Source: an uncultured Selenomonas sp. (GTDB lineage Bacteria; Bacillota; Negativicutes; Selenomonadales; Selenomonadaceae). Taken from it: DNA of 64,000 nt. Under the pieces are notes generated by a model. The model made no database searches and was not told where the DNA came from. It saw only the letters and a list, made by a program, of their open reading frames with translations. Below, in pieces: positions 1 through 11,080 of the stretch (positions are counted from its first letter, which is position 1; the number at the start of each line of letters is the position of its first letter). The translations under genes and the position numbers were made by a program. Location: the NCBI GenBank assembly GCA_947167105.1, contig CAMVGU010000015.1, forward strand, positions 19,699 through 83,698. The letters are read 5' to 3'.

Positions 1-125
1 GGCACCTCCTGCACCTTCTTCTCATCCAGGTAGGGCATGGCAAAATGGTTGAAGGCCACGATCAGCAGCAAAGTCACGATATAGTAAAAGAGGATTGGCC
101 TCTCCGGTTTCTTGACCTCATTCAT
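1..125 (-). CDS. N-terminal fragment of probable FtsH-type AAA protease (partial, runs off window)
   Basis: Reverse complement translates MNEVKKPERPILFYYIVTLLLIVAFNHFAMPYLDEKKVQEVP, like the short FtsH N-terminus (TM followed by a VxEV start of the extracytoplasmic domain); truncated by the window edge. Confidence 0.5.
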   Translation of the reverse strand, partial: MNEVKKPERPILFYYIVTLLLIVAFNHFAMPYLDEKKVQEV

Positions 126-168
126 AAGGGTTCTCCTTTGCAAATAATATACGCCCGTTCAGTATATC

Positions 169-1524
169 TCAGCCGCGCACAATGCGCAAGACTTTGAGAT
201 TGCGCGTATAGAACCGGTAAGCCAGCCCGATAAAGACGGCAGTCACGGCCCAGGAGAGGGGATAGCAGAACATCAGAGTTGCAAAATCCGGGCTGGCGGG
301 AAAGGCCAGATAGACCCAGGCAAGGCGCACGCCGCAGATGCCGAGAAGAGCCAGCACCGCCGGCTGCAGGGAATAGCCATAGCCCCGCAGTGCCCCGGAC
401 AGGATGTCCAGAATGCCGTTCAGGACACTGGGCGCCACCACATACCAGATGCGCACCATGCCCAGGGCAATCACCGCAGGATTGCTGTCGAAGATGGCAA
501 GCAACTGCTCACCGAACAGGAGCACGAGTACGGACAGCAGCCCCATAAAGAGATTGCCCAGGCCCAGGCAGAGCCAGGTAGCGCGGCGGCAGCGAAAGAG
601 CTTGCCCGCGCCGTAGTTCTGGCTGACGAAGGTCGTAGTCGCCTGGGAGAAGGCGTAGATGAAGCAGTAGATATTGATCTCAATGGTAAAGGCCGCGCTG
701 GAGGCAGCCATGGTGTCAGAGCCCAGGCTGTTGATGGCCGCCTGGATGACCACATTTGACAGGGAAAAGACCATGGCCTGGATGCCTGCCGGCATGCCTA
801 TGCGCAGGATTTCCTTGTTCCGTGCCCTGTCCCAATGCAGGCGGGAAAAGTCCAGCCTGATGACGCCCTCAGCCCGCTGCAGCACGCGCAGCAGCATGGC
901 GGCAGCCACCAGTTGGGCGATGACCGTGGCCGCCGCGACACCGGCAATGCCCCAGCCGCACACAGCCGCAAAGATAAGATCCAGCAAAAAATTCAGCACA
1001 CTGGTACAGGCCAGGGCAACCAGCGGCGTCCGCGTATCGCCGCGGCTGCGGAAAACAGCGGCCTGGAAATTGTACAGTCCCATAAAGGGCATGCCGCAGA
1101 GAAAGACCCGCAGATAGGTCTCCGCCATGCCCATAACAGAGTCCGGCACCTCCAAAAGTGCCAGCACCGGCCTGGCGATAAGCTGCCCCAGGAGCATCAG
1201 CCCCAGCCCCACCGCTAGGGCCAGCAGGAAGGCCGTATGCACTGCGGCCCTGGCCTTTTCCTCATCCCGCCCGCCGATGTAGCGGGCGATCATCACATTG
1301 GCACCCAGGGAGATGCCCATGAAAAGATTGATCAACAGACCTATCAAAGACACATTCGTGCCCACCGCTGCCATGGCCTCCGTGCCTACAAAGCGCCCCA
1401 CCACTGCCACATCGGCGGCATTGTAAAGCTGCTGCAGGAAGGCTGTCAGCGCCAGGGGCAGAGCGAAGATGATTATCTTGTTCCAAAGGGGGCCATGGGT
1501 CATATCCAGTTCCGTGGCTTTCAA
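169..1524 (-). CDS. MATE family efflux transporter
   Basis: 464-aa ORF (169..1563) with MATE features (LPLALTAFLQQLYNAADVAVVGRFVG...). GAGG ribosome-binding site supports a TTG start near 1524. Confidence 0.9.
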   Translation of the reverse strand: MKATELDMTHGPLWNKIIIFALPLALTAFLQQLYNAADVAVVGRFVGTEAMAAVGTNVSLIGLLINLFMGISLGANVMIARYIGGRDEEKARAAVHTAFLLALAVGLGLMLLGQLIARPVLALLEVPDSVMGMAETYLRVFLCGMPFMGLYNFQAAVFRSRGDTRTPLVALACTSVLNFLLDLIFAAVCGWGIAGVAAATVIAQLVAAAMLLRVLQRAEGVIRLDFSRLHWDRARNKEILRIGMPAGIQAMVFSLSNVVIQAAINSLGSDTMAASSAAFTIEINIYCFIYAFSQATTTFVSQNYGAGKLFRCRRATWLCLGLGNLFMGLLSVLVLLFGEQLLAIFDSNPAVIALGMVRIWYVVAPSVLNGILDILSGALRGYGYSLQPAVLALLGICGVRLAWVYLAFPASPDFATLMFCYPLSWAVTAVFIGLAYRFYTRNLKVLRIVRG

Positions 1525-1666
1525 AATACTTACCTCTTTCCAGATGAACAACAACAATACCATACATCATAACGCCAAAGTAAGCCTTTGAAAAGACCGC
1601 AGGACAGTTTTAAAAAAAAGACCGGCCCCTGCCTCAAAGCAAGGCGCCAGTCACCTTAATGGCCCT

Positions 1667-2128
1667 TCAGCGCACCGGTACGCAGTGCCTGCCGTCAATA
1701 TCCTTGACCTTCTGCACCCGGCGACGGTATTTCTCCGCTGTCAGAGGCTCCGTGTGCATCCAGGTCTTCACCGTCTCCATGGCCAGCACCGGGCCGATGA
1801 TCTTGCCACCCAGACAGAGCACATTGGAATCATTGTGCTGACGGGCCAGGGCCGCGCAGACCGGGTCCTGGCACACGACGGCGTAGATGCCCCTGAGCTT
1901 GTTGGCAATCATGGCGCTGCCGTAGCCCACGCCGTCCACGAAAATGCCCCGCTCACACTCGCCCTTTGCCACAGCCAGGGCAGCCGGATAGACAAAATCG
2001 GACAGATCGCAGGATTCTTCATCATATGTGCCAAAATCCTGCACCTCGTGTCCCTCACTCTCCAGATATGCCTTGATCTCGTTTTTCAGCTTCGTGCCCG
2101 CATGATCATTTGCCATCGCAATCTTCAT
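1667..2128 (-). CDS. RpiB/LacA/LacB family sugar-phosphate isomerase
   Basis: MKIAMANDHAGTKLKNEIKAYLESEGHEVQDFGTY; RpiB signature and length. Confidence 0.88.
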   Translation of the reverse strand: MKIAMANDHAGTKLKNEIKAYLESEGHEVQDFGTYDEESCDLSDFVYPAALAVAKGECERGIFVDGVGYGSAMIANKLRGIYAVVCQDPVCAALARQHNDSNVLCLGGKIIGPVLAMETVKTWMHTEPLTAEKYRRRVQKVKDIDGRHCVPVR

Positions 2129-2241
2129 CTTGCATCCCCCTCAGAGATTTTATCCAGCTCATCCTGCCCTTATTTTACCACAGGCAGCTGATTTATGGTA
2201 GAATGTACAGGTATTCCCGCCAACAAGAAAGGATTGTATTT

Positions 2242-3126
2242 ATGACCTTGCAAACCCGCGGCAACCTGCTGCTGCTGCTCACTTCCTTCATCTGGGGCAC
2301 CACCTTCGTGGCCCAGATGGCAGGCATGGAGGGGCTGGGCCCCTTTACCTATGCCGCCGCCCGCTTTACCCTGGGCACTCTGTTCCTGTACGGCCTCTGG
2401 CGCTATACCAAAGAGGCCCGGCGGAAGCAGGGCATCCCCTCCGGCGTCAAAGCCGGTCTGGTAGCGGGGCTCCTGCTCTTTGTCGCCAGCTCCATGCAGC
2501 AGTTCGCGATGCAGTACACCACTGCCGGTAAGACTGCCTTTATCACCGCACTCTACATAGTGCTTGTTCCCCTCTTTGCCTCCCTGCTCGCCATCGGCGG
2601 GCGGGTGAAGCTGGTGAACTGGCTGGGGGCGTTCCTGGCTCTTATCGGCCTTTACCTGCTCTCCATCCAGGGAGCCGTGGTGCTGAACTTCGGGGATGTG
2701 CTGATCTTTATCAGCGCCTTTGTCTGGACTGCCCAAATCCTCTTTATCAGCCATTTCGCCGGAGAGGTGGATGCCATTGACATCTCCTTCACCCAGACCC
2801 TGGTCTGCCTAATGGGCAGCATCATGGCCGCATTTCTCGTGGAAGAACCTGCCTGGACTCCCATTGCCGCAGCCTGGCTGCCTATCTTCTATGCGGGCAT
2901 CCTCTCCACCGGGGTTGCCTACACCCTGCAGATTGTGGGGCAGAAATACGCTCCCCCCAGCGATGCGGCCCTCATCATGAGCTTCGAGGCCGTCTTCGGC
3001 GCCGTATCAGGTGCGCTGCTGCTGGGCGAGCACATGAGCCCCGCCCAGATCCTGGGCTGCCTGCTGATGTTCGCCGGCATCCTGGTCACCCAGCTCCCCG
3101 CCCTGCGGCCTGCCAAAAAAATATAG
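2242..3126 (+). CDS. DMT/EamA family transporter
   Basis: MTLQTRGNLLLLLTSFIWGTTFVAQ...; two EamA-like halves. Start placed at the ATG after AAGAAAGG rather than the ORF-track start at 2110. Confidence 0.88.
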   Translation: MTLQTRGNLLLLLTSFIWGTTFVAQMAGMEGLGPFTYAAARFTLGTLFLYGLWRYTKEARRKQGIPSGVKAGLVAGLLLFVASSMQQFAMQYTTAGKTAFITALYIVLVPLFASLLAIGGRVKLVNWLGAFLALIGLYLLSIQGAVVLNFGDVLIFISAFVWTAQILFISHFAGEVDAIDISFTQTLVCLMGSIMAAFLVEEPAWTPIAAAWLPIFYAGILSTGVAYTLQIVGQKYAPPSDAALIMSFEAVFGAVSGALLLGEHMSPAQILGCLLMFAGILVTQLPALRPAKKI

Positions 3127-3152
3127 GGTGCCGACCGGCACCCTATATTTTT
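3121..3152. terminator. Bidirectional Rho-independent terminator between EamA gene and rpoD
   Basis: ATATAGGGTGCCG..CGGCACCCTATAT hairpin flanked by A-run and T-run, between convergent genes. Confidence 0.85.
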
Positions 3153-3159
3153 TTTGCTT

Positions 3160-4281
<1,122 letters not shown>

Positions 4282-4325
4282 GGTGCGCCCTCCTTTCCTT
4301 GCCTAGATATACCCTTAGATACAAT

Positions 4326-6113
4326 TCACATTCCATCCATTTCATCTTTGATTCTCTTGACCTCATTCAGTTCTTCCAGATAGCCCTCGTCACCGGCCTG
4401 CAGCAGTCGTTCCGACTGCCGGGTATGCCAGAGGTACTGAGCGTAAAGATAGGCTTTCCTGAGTGCCTGCACAGCGTCCAGATAGGCCTCCGCTTCATCA
4501 CGGCCGCCTAAGTCCTCCACCATGGCACGGCTCAGTTCCTCCGCAGCGGACTCGCTGAGCTCAGATAGCTCCGGCATGGCGGCCCCGCCCGCCCCGGCCT
4601 GCCTCTGTATGGCTTCCAGAACCTCCCGCTGCGCCTCATCCGCTATGCCAGACAGGGGCACAAAGGTACAAAAGTGCGTCAGCACCCCCCTATCCTTGCA
4701 GGCGGCGCGGATCAGCACGCGGCCTGCTTTCTGCAGGGCACCGTCCGCTCTGTGCACGGCCCGGCGCACAGGGGCGCGGGCGGGGCTAACCTCGGGGGGC
4801 AAAGGCTCACGGCGATAGCTGCTGAGGGCTTCCCTGACCAGCCCCTCGTCAACCATCAGCTGACGGGCAATCTTCTTGCTGTACTCGCCCAGCACCGTGC
4901 CGCTCAGGGCATCCAGCACGGGCAGCAGAGCCTCCAGGGCACGCCGCTTGCCCTCCGCCGTATCATAGGGCACATGCTTCAGCACATACTGCATGCGATA
5001 GTCAGTCAGGGGCAGGGCCGCCCTTACCAGATCCCGGAAGGCTTCCGCCCCGTGCTTCCTGATGAATTCATCCGGGTCCTTGCCATCGGGCACCGTGATG
5101 ACCCGAAGGCTCGCCCCTGTATCCCTGGCCACCAGGGAAAGGGCGCGGATCGTGGCATTCTGCCCGGCCTCATCGCTGTCATAGCAAAAGTACAGGTCGC
5201 CGGCATAGCGCATCAGCTTCTTGGCATGCTCCACCGTGAAGGCAGTGCCTAAGGAGGCCACCACATTCTGCACCCCTGCCCCGAACACCGAGATGGCATC
5301 CATATATCCTTCGACGACTATGGCATAGCCCGCACGCTGGATGGCCCTCTTAGCCCTGTCCAGGCCGAAGAGCAGGCGCCGCTTGTTAAAGAGCACCGTC
5401 TCCGCCGTATTGAGGTATTTAGGCTTGCTGTCATCCAGCACGCGGCCGCCGAAGCCCACCACACGGCCCCGCTCATCGGCAATGGGAATGATTACCCGAT
5501 TCCTGAATCTGTCATAGAGCCCGCCCTGGCTTTTCTGGCTCTCCACAGCCAGCCCCGCTTGCAGCAGGAGCTTGTCGCTCACCCCGCGCTTGCGGAAGGC
5601 TGCAGTCAGCTTGTCCCAGCCTTCCGGAGCGTAGCCCAGGGAAAACTCCCCGATAGTTTCCTCCCCGATGCCCCGCCCGGCTAAGTACGCCTTGCCCGGC
5701 TCGCCGTAATGGGTCAGGGTCAGGCAATTATGGAAGAAATCACGCGCCAGCTCGTTGACCTTGCGCAGGGCATCAAGCTCCCGCTGCCTGGCCTCCTCCC
5801 GGGGGGAAAGCTGGCGCTCCGGCAAAGGGATGCCCAGCTTTTCTGCCTGAAGCTTGACAGCTTCAAAATACGTGATGCCTTCAATCATGGAAATGAACTT
5901 GATGGCATCCCCGCCGGCATGGCAGCCAAAGCAGTAGAAAAATCCCTTGTCAGGCTCCACATTGAAGGATGGAGTCTTTTCCTGATGGAAAGGGCAGCAG
6001 CCCCAGTAACGCCCGCCCTTGCGCTTCAGCGGCACATAGGACTGCACCACAGGCAGGATATCGGAACGGGAGCGCACCTCCGCCACGAAAGCATCCATTC
6101 TGGAATCTCTCAT
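4326..6113 (-). CDS. dnaG: DNA primase
   Basis: Zinc-finger CPFHQEKTPSF...CFGCHAGGD and Toprim VVEGYMDAISVFGAG. Confidence 0.97.
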   Translation of the reverse strand: MRDSRMDAFVAEVRSRSDILPVVQSYVPLKRKGGRYWGCCPFHQEKTPSFNVEPDKGFFYCFGCHAGGDAIKFISMIEGITYFEAVKLQAEKLGIPLPERQLSPREEARQRELDALRKVNELARDFFHNCLTLTHYGEPGKAYLAGRGIGEETIGEFSLGYAPEGWDKLTAAFRKRGVSDKLLLQAGLAVESQKSQGGLYDRFRNRVIIPIADERGRVVGFGGRVLDDSKPKYLNTAETVLFNKRRLLFGLDRAKRAIQRAGYAIVVEGYMDAISVFGAGVQNVVASLGTAFTVEHAKKLMRYAGDLYFCYDSDEAGQNATIRALSLVARDTGASLRVITVPDGKDPDEFIRKHGAEAFRDLVRAALPLTDYRMQYVLKHVPYDTAEGKRRALEALLPVLDALSGTVLGEYSKKIARQLMVDEGLVREALSSYRREPLPPEVSPARAPVRRAVHRADGALQKAGRVLIRAACKDRGVLTHFCTFVPLSGIADEAQREVLEAIQRQAGAGGAAMPELSELSESAAEELSRAMVEDLGGRDEAEAYLDAVQALRKAYLYAQYLWHTRQSERLLQAGDEGYLEELNEVKRIKDEMDGM

Positions 6114-6186
6114 CTGTCCTTCACACCCTAATATTCACCATAAAAAGGAAATATCCTTGTTTTTCCAAAAAAATAATCAAAGTCGG

Positions 6187-7182
6187 TCAGGCAAGCTGCC
6201 AGGCAGGAGGGATAAAGATGCGCTGAAAGAGCTCCACTGCATAGCTGTCCGTAAGGCCCGCCACATAATCCGTGACTGTCTGGTGCCTTCCCCAGCGCTT
6301 CTCCCGCTGCACGAACTCCGCCGGCAGCTCCTCAAAATGCTCCAGATAGTAATTATAAAGCTCGCGCAGCACGAACACAGCCTGCTCCCGTTCCTTGGCC
6401 AGAGCCTCGGAATGATAGACCCGCTCGAACATGAAGCTCCGGAAAATATCCATGACTGCCTTAACCTTCCCCGAGGGGCACACATCCTCTTTGTCCATGG
6501 AATTCAATATCATATCCGAAACCATGCTGGTAATCATGCGGGAAGTGTCTGTGCCGAAGCACTCCGCCACCTCCCTGGGCAAGTCCTCCGCCCTCAGAAG
6601 TCCCGCCCTGATGCTGTCATCATAATCATGGCACAGATAGGCGATGCGGTCTGCCGTGCGCACGATGCGTCCTTCCAAAGTCCTGGGCAGATGGGGGCCT
6701 GTATGGTTCACGATGCCGTCCTTGGTCTCCAGAGTCAGGTTCAGGCCCCGGTCGCCCCGCTCCAGGAACTCCACGATGCGCAGGCTCTGCTCATTATGGG
6801 CAAAATGCCCCACCAGCTTATCCATGGCAACCTCCCCCGCATGGCCGAAGGGCGTATGCCCCACATCATGGCCTAAAGCTATGGCTTCCGTCAAATCCTC
6901 GTTCAGCCTGAGGCCACGGGCTATCGTGCGCGAAATCTGGGCAACCTCCAGGCTGTGGGTCATGCGGGTGCGGTAATGATCCCCTGCCACGATATACACC
7001 TGGGTCTTGCGCTTCAGGCGCCTGAAGCATTTAGAATGCAGGATGCGGTCGCGGTCACGCTGGAATTTCGTGCGGAAGTCACATTCCTGCATAGGTTCCT
7101 TCCTGCGTGCCTCACGGCTCTTGGCGGCAAACGGCGAAAGCGACTCATATTCCAGTTCCTCCGTGCGCTCCCGTATGGTCAA
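6187..7182 (-). CDS. dGTPase-like HD-domain triphosphohydrolase
   Basis: RTKFQRDRDRILHSKCFRRLKRKTQVYIVAGDHYRTRMTHSLEVAQISRTIARGLRLNEDLTEAIALGHDVGHTPFGHAGE; likely TTG start near 7182 behind GGGAGG. Confidence 0.92.
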   Translation of the reverse strand: MTIRERTEELEYESLSPFAAKSREARRKEPMQECDFRTKFQRDRDRILHSKCFRRLKRKTQVYIVAGDHYRTRMTHSLEVAQISRTIARGLRLNEDLTEAIALGHDVGHTPFGHAGEVAMDKLVGHFAHNEQSLRIVEFLERGDRGLNLTLETKDGIVNHTGPHLPRTLEGRIVRTADRIAYLCHDYDDSIRAGLLRAEDLPREVAECFGTDTSRMITSMVSDMILNSMDKEDVCPSGKVKAVMDIFRSFMFERVYHSEALAKEREQAVFVLRELYNYYLEHFEELPAEFVQREKRWGRHQTVTDYVAGLTDSYAVELFQRIFIPPAWQLA

Positions 7183-7312
7183 AGCCCCCACCTCCCAAGC
7201 AAATACAAATCTCAACAATAATGTTATACGCGACCTATAAGGCCCATTCCTGCCTGCAAACACAAAAAAAATGCTCCCTTGCCCGGAAGGAAGCATTTAA
7301 TGCCAAGTTTTT

Positions 7313-7714
7313 TCAGGGATCCTGCTTCGTCTTGCTCGGCACAGCCGTGCTCACCAAACGCTTGCGATAATGGGAAACCAGAGTCGTCCCTTTCATCTCG
7401 CTGACCAGGTAACTGCCATCGGGCATAATTCGCCTATGGATGGTGATAATGCCAGGGCTCTGCACCTGCATGCGCATACGCTTATCAACCTCGCTCAGGC
7501 CCTGCAGCTCATTTTCTTTTTTCAATTCAGCCAGCTGATTTTCTTGTTTCATTTCTTCTTCCATAAGCTCCCTGAACCTTCTGTCCGGCTCCCTGTACCC
7601 TATTTCCTGGCTGACGGCCTCTTCCTGCAAGCCCAGCCCCGTATCCTGGACGGCTCCAGCTGCTATCTTCATGGGCCCTTCACCCTCCCGGCACCAGTTT
7701 CCCGCCTCTTGCAA
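7313..7714 (-). CDS. Hypothetical protein
   Basis: 133-aa ORF between conserved genes; no recognised domain. Confidence 0.5.
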   Translation of the reverse strand: MQEAGNWCREGEGPMKIAAGAVQDTGLGLQEEAVSQEIGYREPDRRFRELMEEEMKQENQLAELKKENELQGLSEVDKRMRMQVQSPGIITIHRRIMPDGSYLVSEMKGTTLVSHYRKRLVSTAVPSKTKQDP

Positions 7715-7809
7715 TCTATACTAATGTCTAACCATTATATCGTAGTTTTCTGGAAAAAACTTAAGAGTCCGAAGGAAAAAATTTATATTTTTTCGTGATT
7801 CGACCCAAA

Positions 7810-8745
7810 TCAGTCGTCATGCCCCTTGTAGAGCTCATCCAGCTCATAAGGTGTCTCCTGATAGACATAGTAGTTGAGCCAGTTGGCAAAGAGCAGGTGG
7901 GCGACGCTGCGCCAGCGCACAACGGGCTTCCGTGCGGGATCATCCTCCGGGTAATAATTGATGGGTATCTTCGGATTCAGCCCTGCCTTCACATCCCGGT
8001 CATATTCCTGCTTAAGTGTATCGGGGTCATACTCCGCATGCCCCGTAATAAAAAACTGGCGCTTCTCCAGGTTCGCAACGATGTAGGGGCCGGCCGGCTC
8101 CTCAGCCTCGGCCAGGATAGTCAGCTCCGGTACCTTCACTATATCCTCCCTGCGGTTTTCCGTATGCCGGGAGTGGGGCACATAGAACTCATCATCAAAG
8201 CCCCTGAGCAGGCGCTCATGCTCCACGCAGAGATGGTGCCTGAACACGCCGGAAATCTTCTCCTTCATCTGATGCTTCTGGATGCCATAGTGATAGTAAA
8301 GCCCCGCCTGAGCCCCCCAGCAAACATGGAAGGTGGAATACACATGGGTCTTCGACCACTCCAGTATTTCCGCCACTTCCTCCCAGTAGGCAACCTCCTC
8401 GAAAGCCATGTTCTCCACAGGGGCCCCCGTGATGATGAAACCATCGTATTTCCGGTGGCGCACCTCGGCAAAAGTACCGTAGAATTCCGACAGGTACGCC
8501 GCCGATGTGTGGGAGGGGGTATAGGATTCCGTGTAGATGAAATCCACCTCCACCTGCAGAGGGGTGTTGCCCAGCAGGCGCAGGAACTGCGTCTCTGTAA
8601 TGTGCTTGATGGGCATCAGATTCAGTATCAGAAGGCGCAAGGGTCTTATATCCTGGCTGTAGGCCCTGTCCGCATCCATCACGAAGATATTCTCCCCCTC
8701 CAGGATATGGGCGGCGGGCAGGTTATTCGGTATCTTGATTGGCAT
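7810..8745 (-). CDS. metA: Homoserine O-acyltransferase (MetA family)
   Basis: [70 protein letters not shown]...; MetA signature. Confidence 0.95.
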   Translation of the reverse strand: MPIKIPNNLPAAHILEGENIFVMDADRAYSQDIRPLRLLILNLMPIKHITETQFLRLLGNTPLQVEVDFIYTESYTPSHTSAAYLSEFYGTFAEVRHRKYDGFIITGAPVENMAFEEVAYWEEVAEILEWSKTHVYSTFHVCWGAQAGLYYHYGIQKHQMKEKISGVFRHHLCVEHERLLRGFDDEFYVPHSRHTENRREDIVKVPELTILAEAEEPAGPYIVANLEKRQFFITGHAEYDPDTLKQEYDRDVKAGLNPKIPINYYPEDDPARKPVVRWRSVAHLLFANWLNYYVYQETPYELDELYKGHDD

Positions 8746-8766
8746 ATGCTACCTTCCTAATCTCTT

Positions 8767-9690
8767 TTATTCCAGACTGTAACGGTTCACCCAATGGGAA
8801 TATCCCTTGGCAAAGGCACGCAGCCGCGTGAGGCCCTTGTACTCCGGTGCCTTGGGACTTATCATGCGATAGGCGCCCTCATAATCATCCTCCAGAGGCT
8901 GCCAGCCGGACTGGCTGCTCCAGTAATCGGCACGCACGATGCGCTCCGTGCCCTGGGGCAGGTTCACAGCCTTCTTAATGAACTTGATTTCCAGCACCTT
9001 GCCGGCATCATCCTTGATCTCCTGCCACTCCCAGAGGATAAGGTTCTGCCCCTTCATGCGCATGGTGGTGGTGTCAGCCGTCACGCGGGTGGTCAGCCCG
9101 TTCTCCGTGCTTTCCCACAGGGTAATCCAACGGTCCTCCGCCCCGGCGCGCTGGGCCTCTCCCATACGGAAGACCTGGTCTACGATGGCATTGTAGAAAG
9201 CCTCGTCGAATTCCTGGGAATTGACTTCCTTGACGCGTCCTTCCGTCTTGGAATAGATGACCTTCCCCCTGGGGTCGTAAAAATCCTCCTTCAAATACTG
9301 GATAGTGCGGTTCTGGGGATTGATATCCACCAGCGCATAGCTATAGGCAAGCTGGGCCGGATCTGGCACCACCGCGCTTATTTCATAGCTGTCAATGGTT
9401 TCCTTGGCCCCGCCGTAGGCATAGCCGGTCTTGGTCCAGGCCTGGATGCAAGTAGCCACCTTGCCCTGCCTGGTATCCACGCTGCGCACCACCGTAACCG
9501 AGGACGGGTCGATAAACTTGCTGTACTTGTCATCAGAACTCAGCCAGAGCCAGTCCTCTGCCGTCTGTCCGGTCTGTGCTTCCGCCGGTGCTGCCGCAGA
9601 TGCCGGCAGAAATTCCGGGCAGGCCAGCAGCATGGCTCCAGCCGCCAGTCCCAGGCAAATTCCCTGGGCAATGCTCTTATGCTTAATCAT
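8767..9690 (-). CDS. Secreted hypothetical protein with signal peptide
   Basis: MIKHKSIAQGICLGLAAGAMLLACPEFLPASAAAPAEA signal peptide; WxWLSSDDKYSKFIDPSSV. Start at internal Met (9690). Confidence 0.7.
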   Translation of the reverse strand: MIKHKSIAQGICLGLAAGAMLLACPEFLPASAAAPAEAQTGQTAEDWLWLSSDDKYSKFIDPSSVTVVRSVDTRQGKVATCIQAWTKTGYAYGGAKETIDSYEISAVVPDPAQLAYSYALVDINPQNRTIQYLKEDFYDPRGKVIYSKTEGRVKEVNSQEFDEAFYNAIVDQVFRMGEAQRAGAEDRWITLWESTENGLTTRVTADTTTMRMKGQNLILWEWQEIKDDAGKVLEIKFIKKAVNLPQGTERIVRADYWSSQSGWQPLEDDYEGAYRMISPKAPEYKGLTRLRAFAKGYSHWVNRYSLE

Positions 9691-9712
9691 ATCCTCACCT
9701 CTCGCCTGCTTG

Positions 9713-10921
9713 CTATACCTCCGTGCGGGGCAGCTCCACTTCATCCAGAATCCCTGTCAGATAAGCTATGGCCACGCCGTAATTGGTCATGGGCACCTTC
9801 TGGGCGCGGCAGGCAGCCACACGGCTCAACACATACTTGCGGTTGAACATGCAGGCACCGCAGTGTATGACCATATCATAGCCCGTAAGATCCTTCGGGA
9901 AATCCCTGCCCGCCACGGTATCAATGCTTATACCATCCCCCAGCCGCTGCCGCAGCAGGCGGGGCAGCTTCACCCTGCCGATATCCTCCTCCAGGGGCTT
10001 GTGGGTGCAGGCCTCCGCTATCAGGATATGGGCCTCCCCGCCAAGCTCCCCCAGCCGCATGGCAGACTCCCTGAAATATTCGATATCCCCCTTATAGCCC
10101 GCAAACAGCACGGAAAAGGAGGTCAGCAGGCTTTCCTTCGGCTTCAGCTCATGCACCTGGCGAAAAGCCTGTGAGTCCGTGATAATAAGCTGCGGCGGCT
10201 CCTTCAGGGCAGAGAGGGTGCGCCGGTAATCCGCCGCGGTGCAGCAGATGGCCGTGCAGCGCTTGTCCAGAAGCTCCCGCAAGGTCTGCACCTGGGGCAG
10301 GATCAGGCGTCCCTTGGGTGCCTGGATATCCTGGGGCATCACCAGGAGCACAGTATCGCCTGCCTTGGCCAGTCCCCCGGTAATGCTGCCCTGCTGGAAA
10401 TCCTCCGGCAGCTGGCGGATGATTTCCTCCCTCAGCTCCGCAATGCCGCGCCCGCTCATGGCGCTGACGCGAATCGGCGTATAGCCTGTTTTCTGCCGGA
10501 TAAGCTGCGCCAAAGCCTTGCCATTGTCCCCCAGCGTATCCGCACGGCTGATGACCGGTATGGCCGGCGTATCCTGTGCCCTGAACTTTTTCATCCAGTC
10601 CAGCTCTGCCACCATGTCCGCATTGCGGAACAGCACAATGGCTATATCCGTTTCCCGTGCCACATCCCTGGTACGGTCAACCCGCAGCTTGCCCAGCTCC
10701 CCCTCATCATCGAACCCCGCCGTATCCACAAAAACCACCGGGCCGATGCCTTTGATCTCCATGGCCTTATATACGGGATCCGTAGTCGTGCCGGGCACGG
10801 AGGAGACCGTTGCCGCATGCTGTCCGGTCAGGGCATTCACCAGCGAGGACTTGCCGCTGTTGCGCTTGCCGTAAAGGCCGATATGCAGGCGGCTCCCCCT
10901 GGGGGTATCCTGAAGCCCCAT
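9713..10921 (-). CDS. hydF: [FeFe]-hydrogenase H-cluster maturation GTPase HydF
   Basis: MGLQDTPRGSRLHIGLYGKRNSGKSSLVNALTGQ...; C-terminal HCGACMFNRKYVLSR...PMTNYGVAIAYLTGIL. Only the C-terminal ~402 aa of ORF 9713..12376 is real. Confidence 0.95.
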   Translation of the reverse strand: MGLQDTPRGSRLHIGLYGKRNSGKSSLVNALTGQHAATVSSVPGTTTDPVYKAMEIKGIGPVVFVDTAGFDDEGELGKLRVDRTRDVARETDIAIVLFRNADMVAELDWMKKFRAQDTPAIPVISRADTLGDNGKALAQLIRQKTGYTPIRVSAMSGRGIAELREEIIRQLPEDFQQGSITGGLAKAGDTVLLVMPQDIQAPKGRLILPQVQTLRELLDKRCTAICCTAADYRRTLSALKEPPQLIITDSQAFRQVHELKPKESLLTSFSVLFAGYKGDIEYFRESAMRLGELGGEAHILIAEACTHKPLEEDIGRVKLPRLLRQRLGDGISIDTVAGRDFPKDLTGYDMVIHCGACMFNRKYVLSRVAACRAQKVPMTNYGVAIAYLTGILDEVELPRTEV

Positions 10922-11080
10922 ACTTATCTCACTCCTCAAACAAGAGAATACCAGGACAGAATTCAGTCCGTCTGGCATCTCCTTGCAATCATTTCCTTTT
11001 AGTATAACACAAACTGGCATGAATATGATAGAATGTAATGCGAATGATTTTTCAAAGGAAAAAGAAAGGAACCTGATCCC

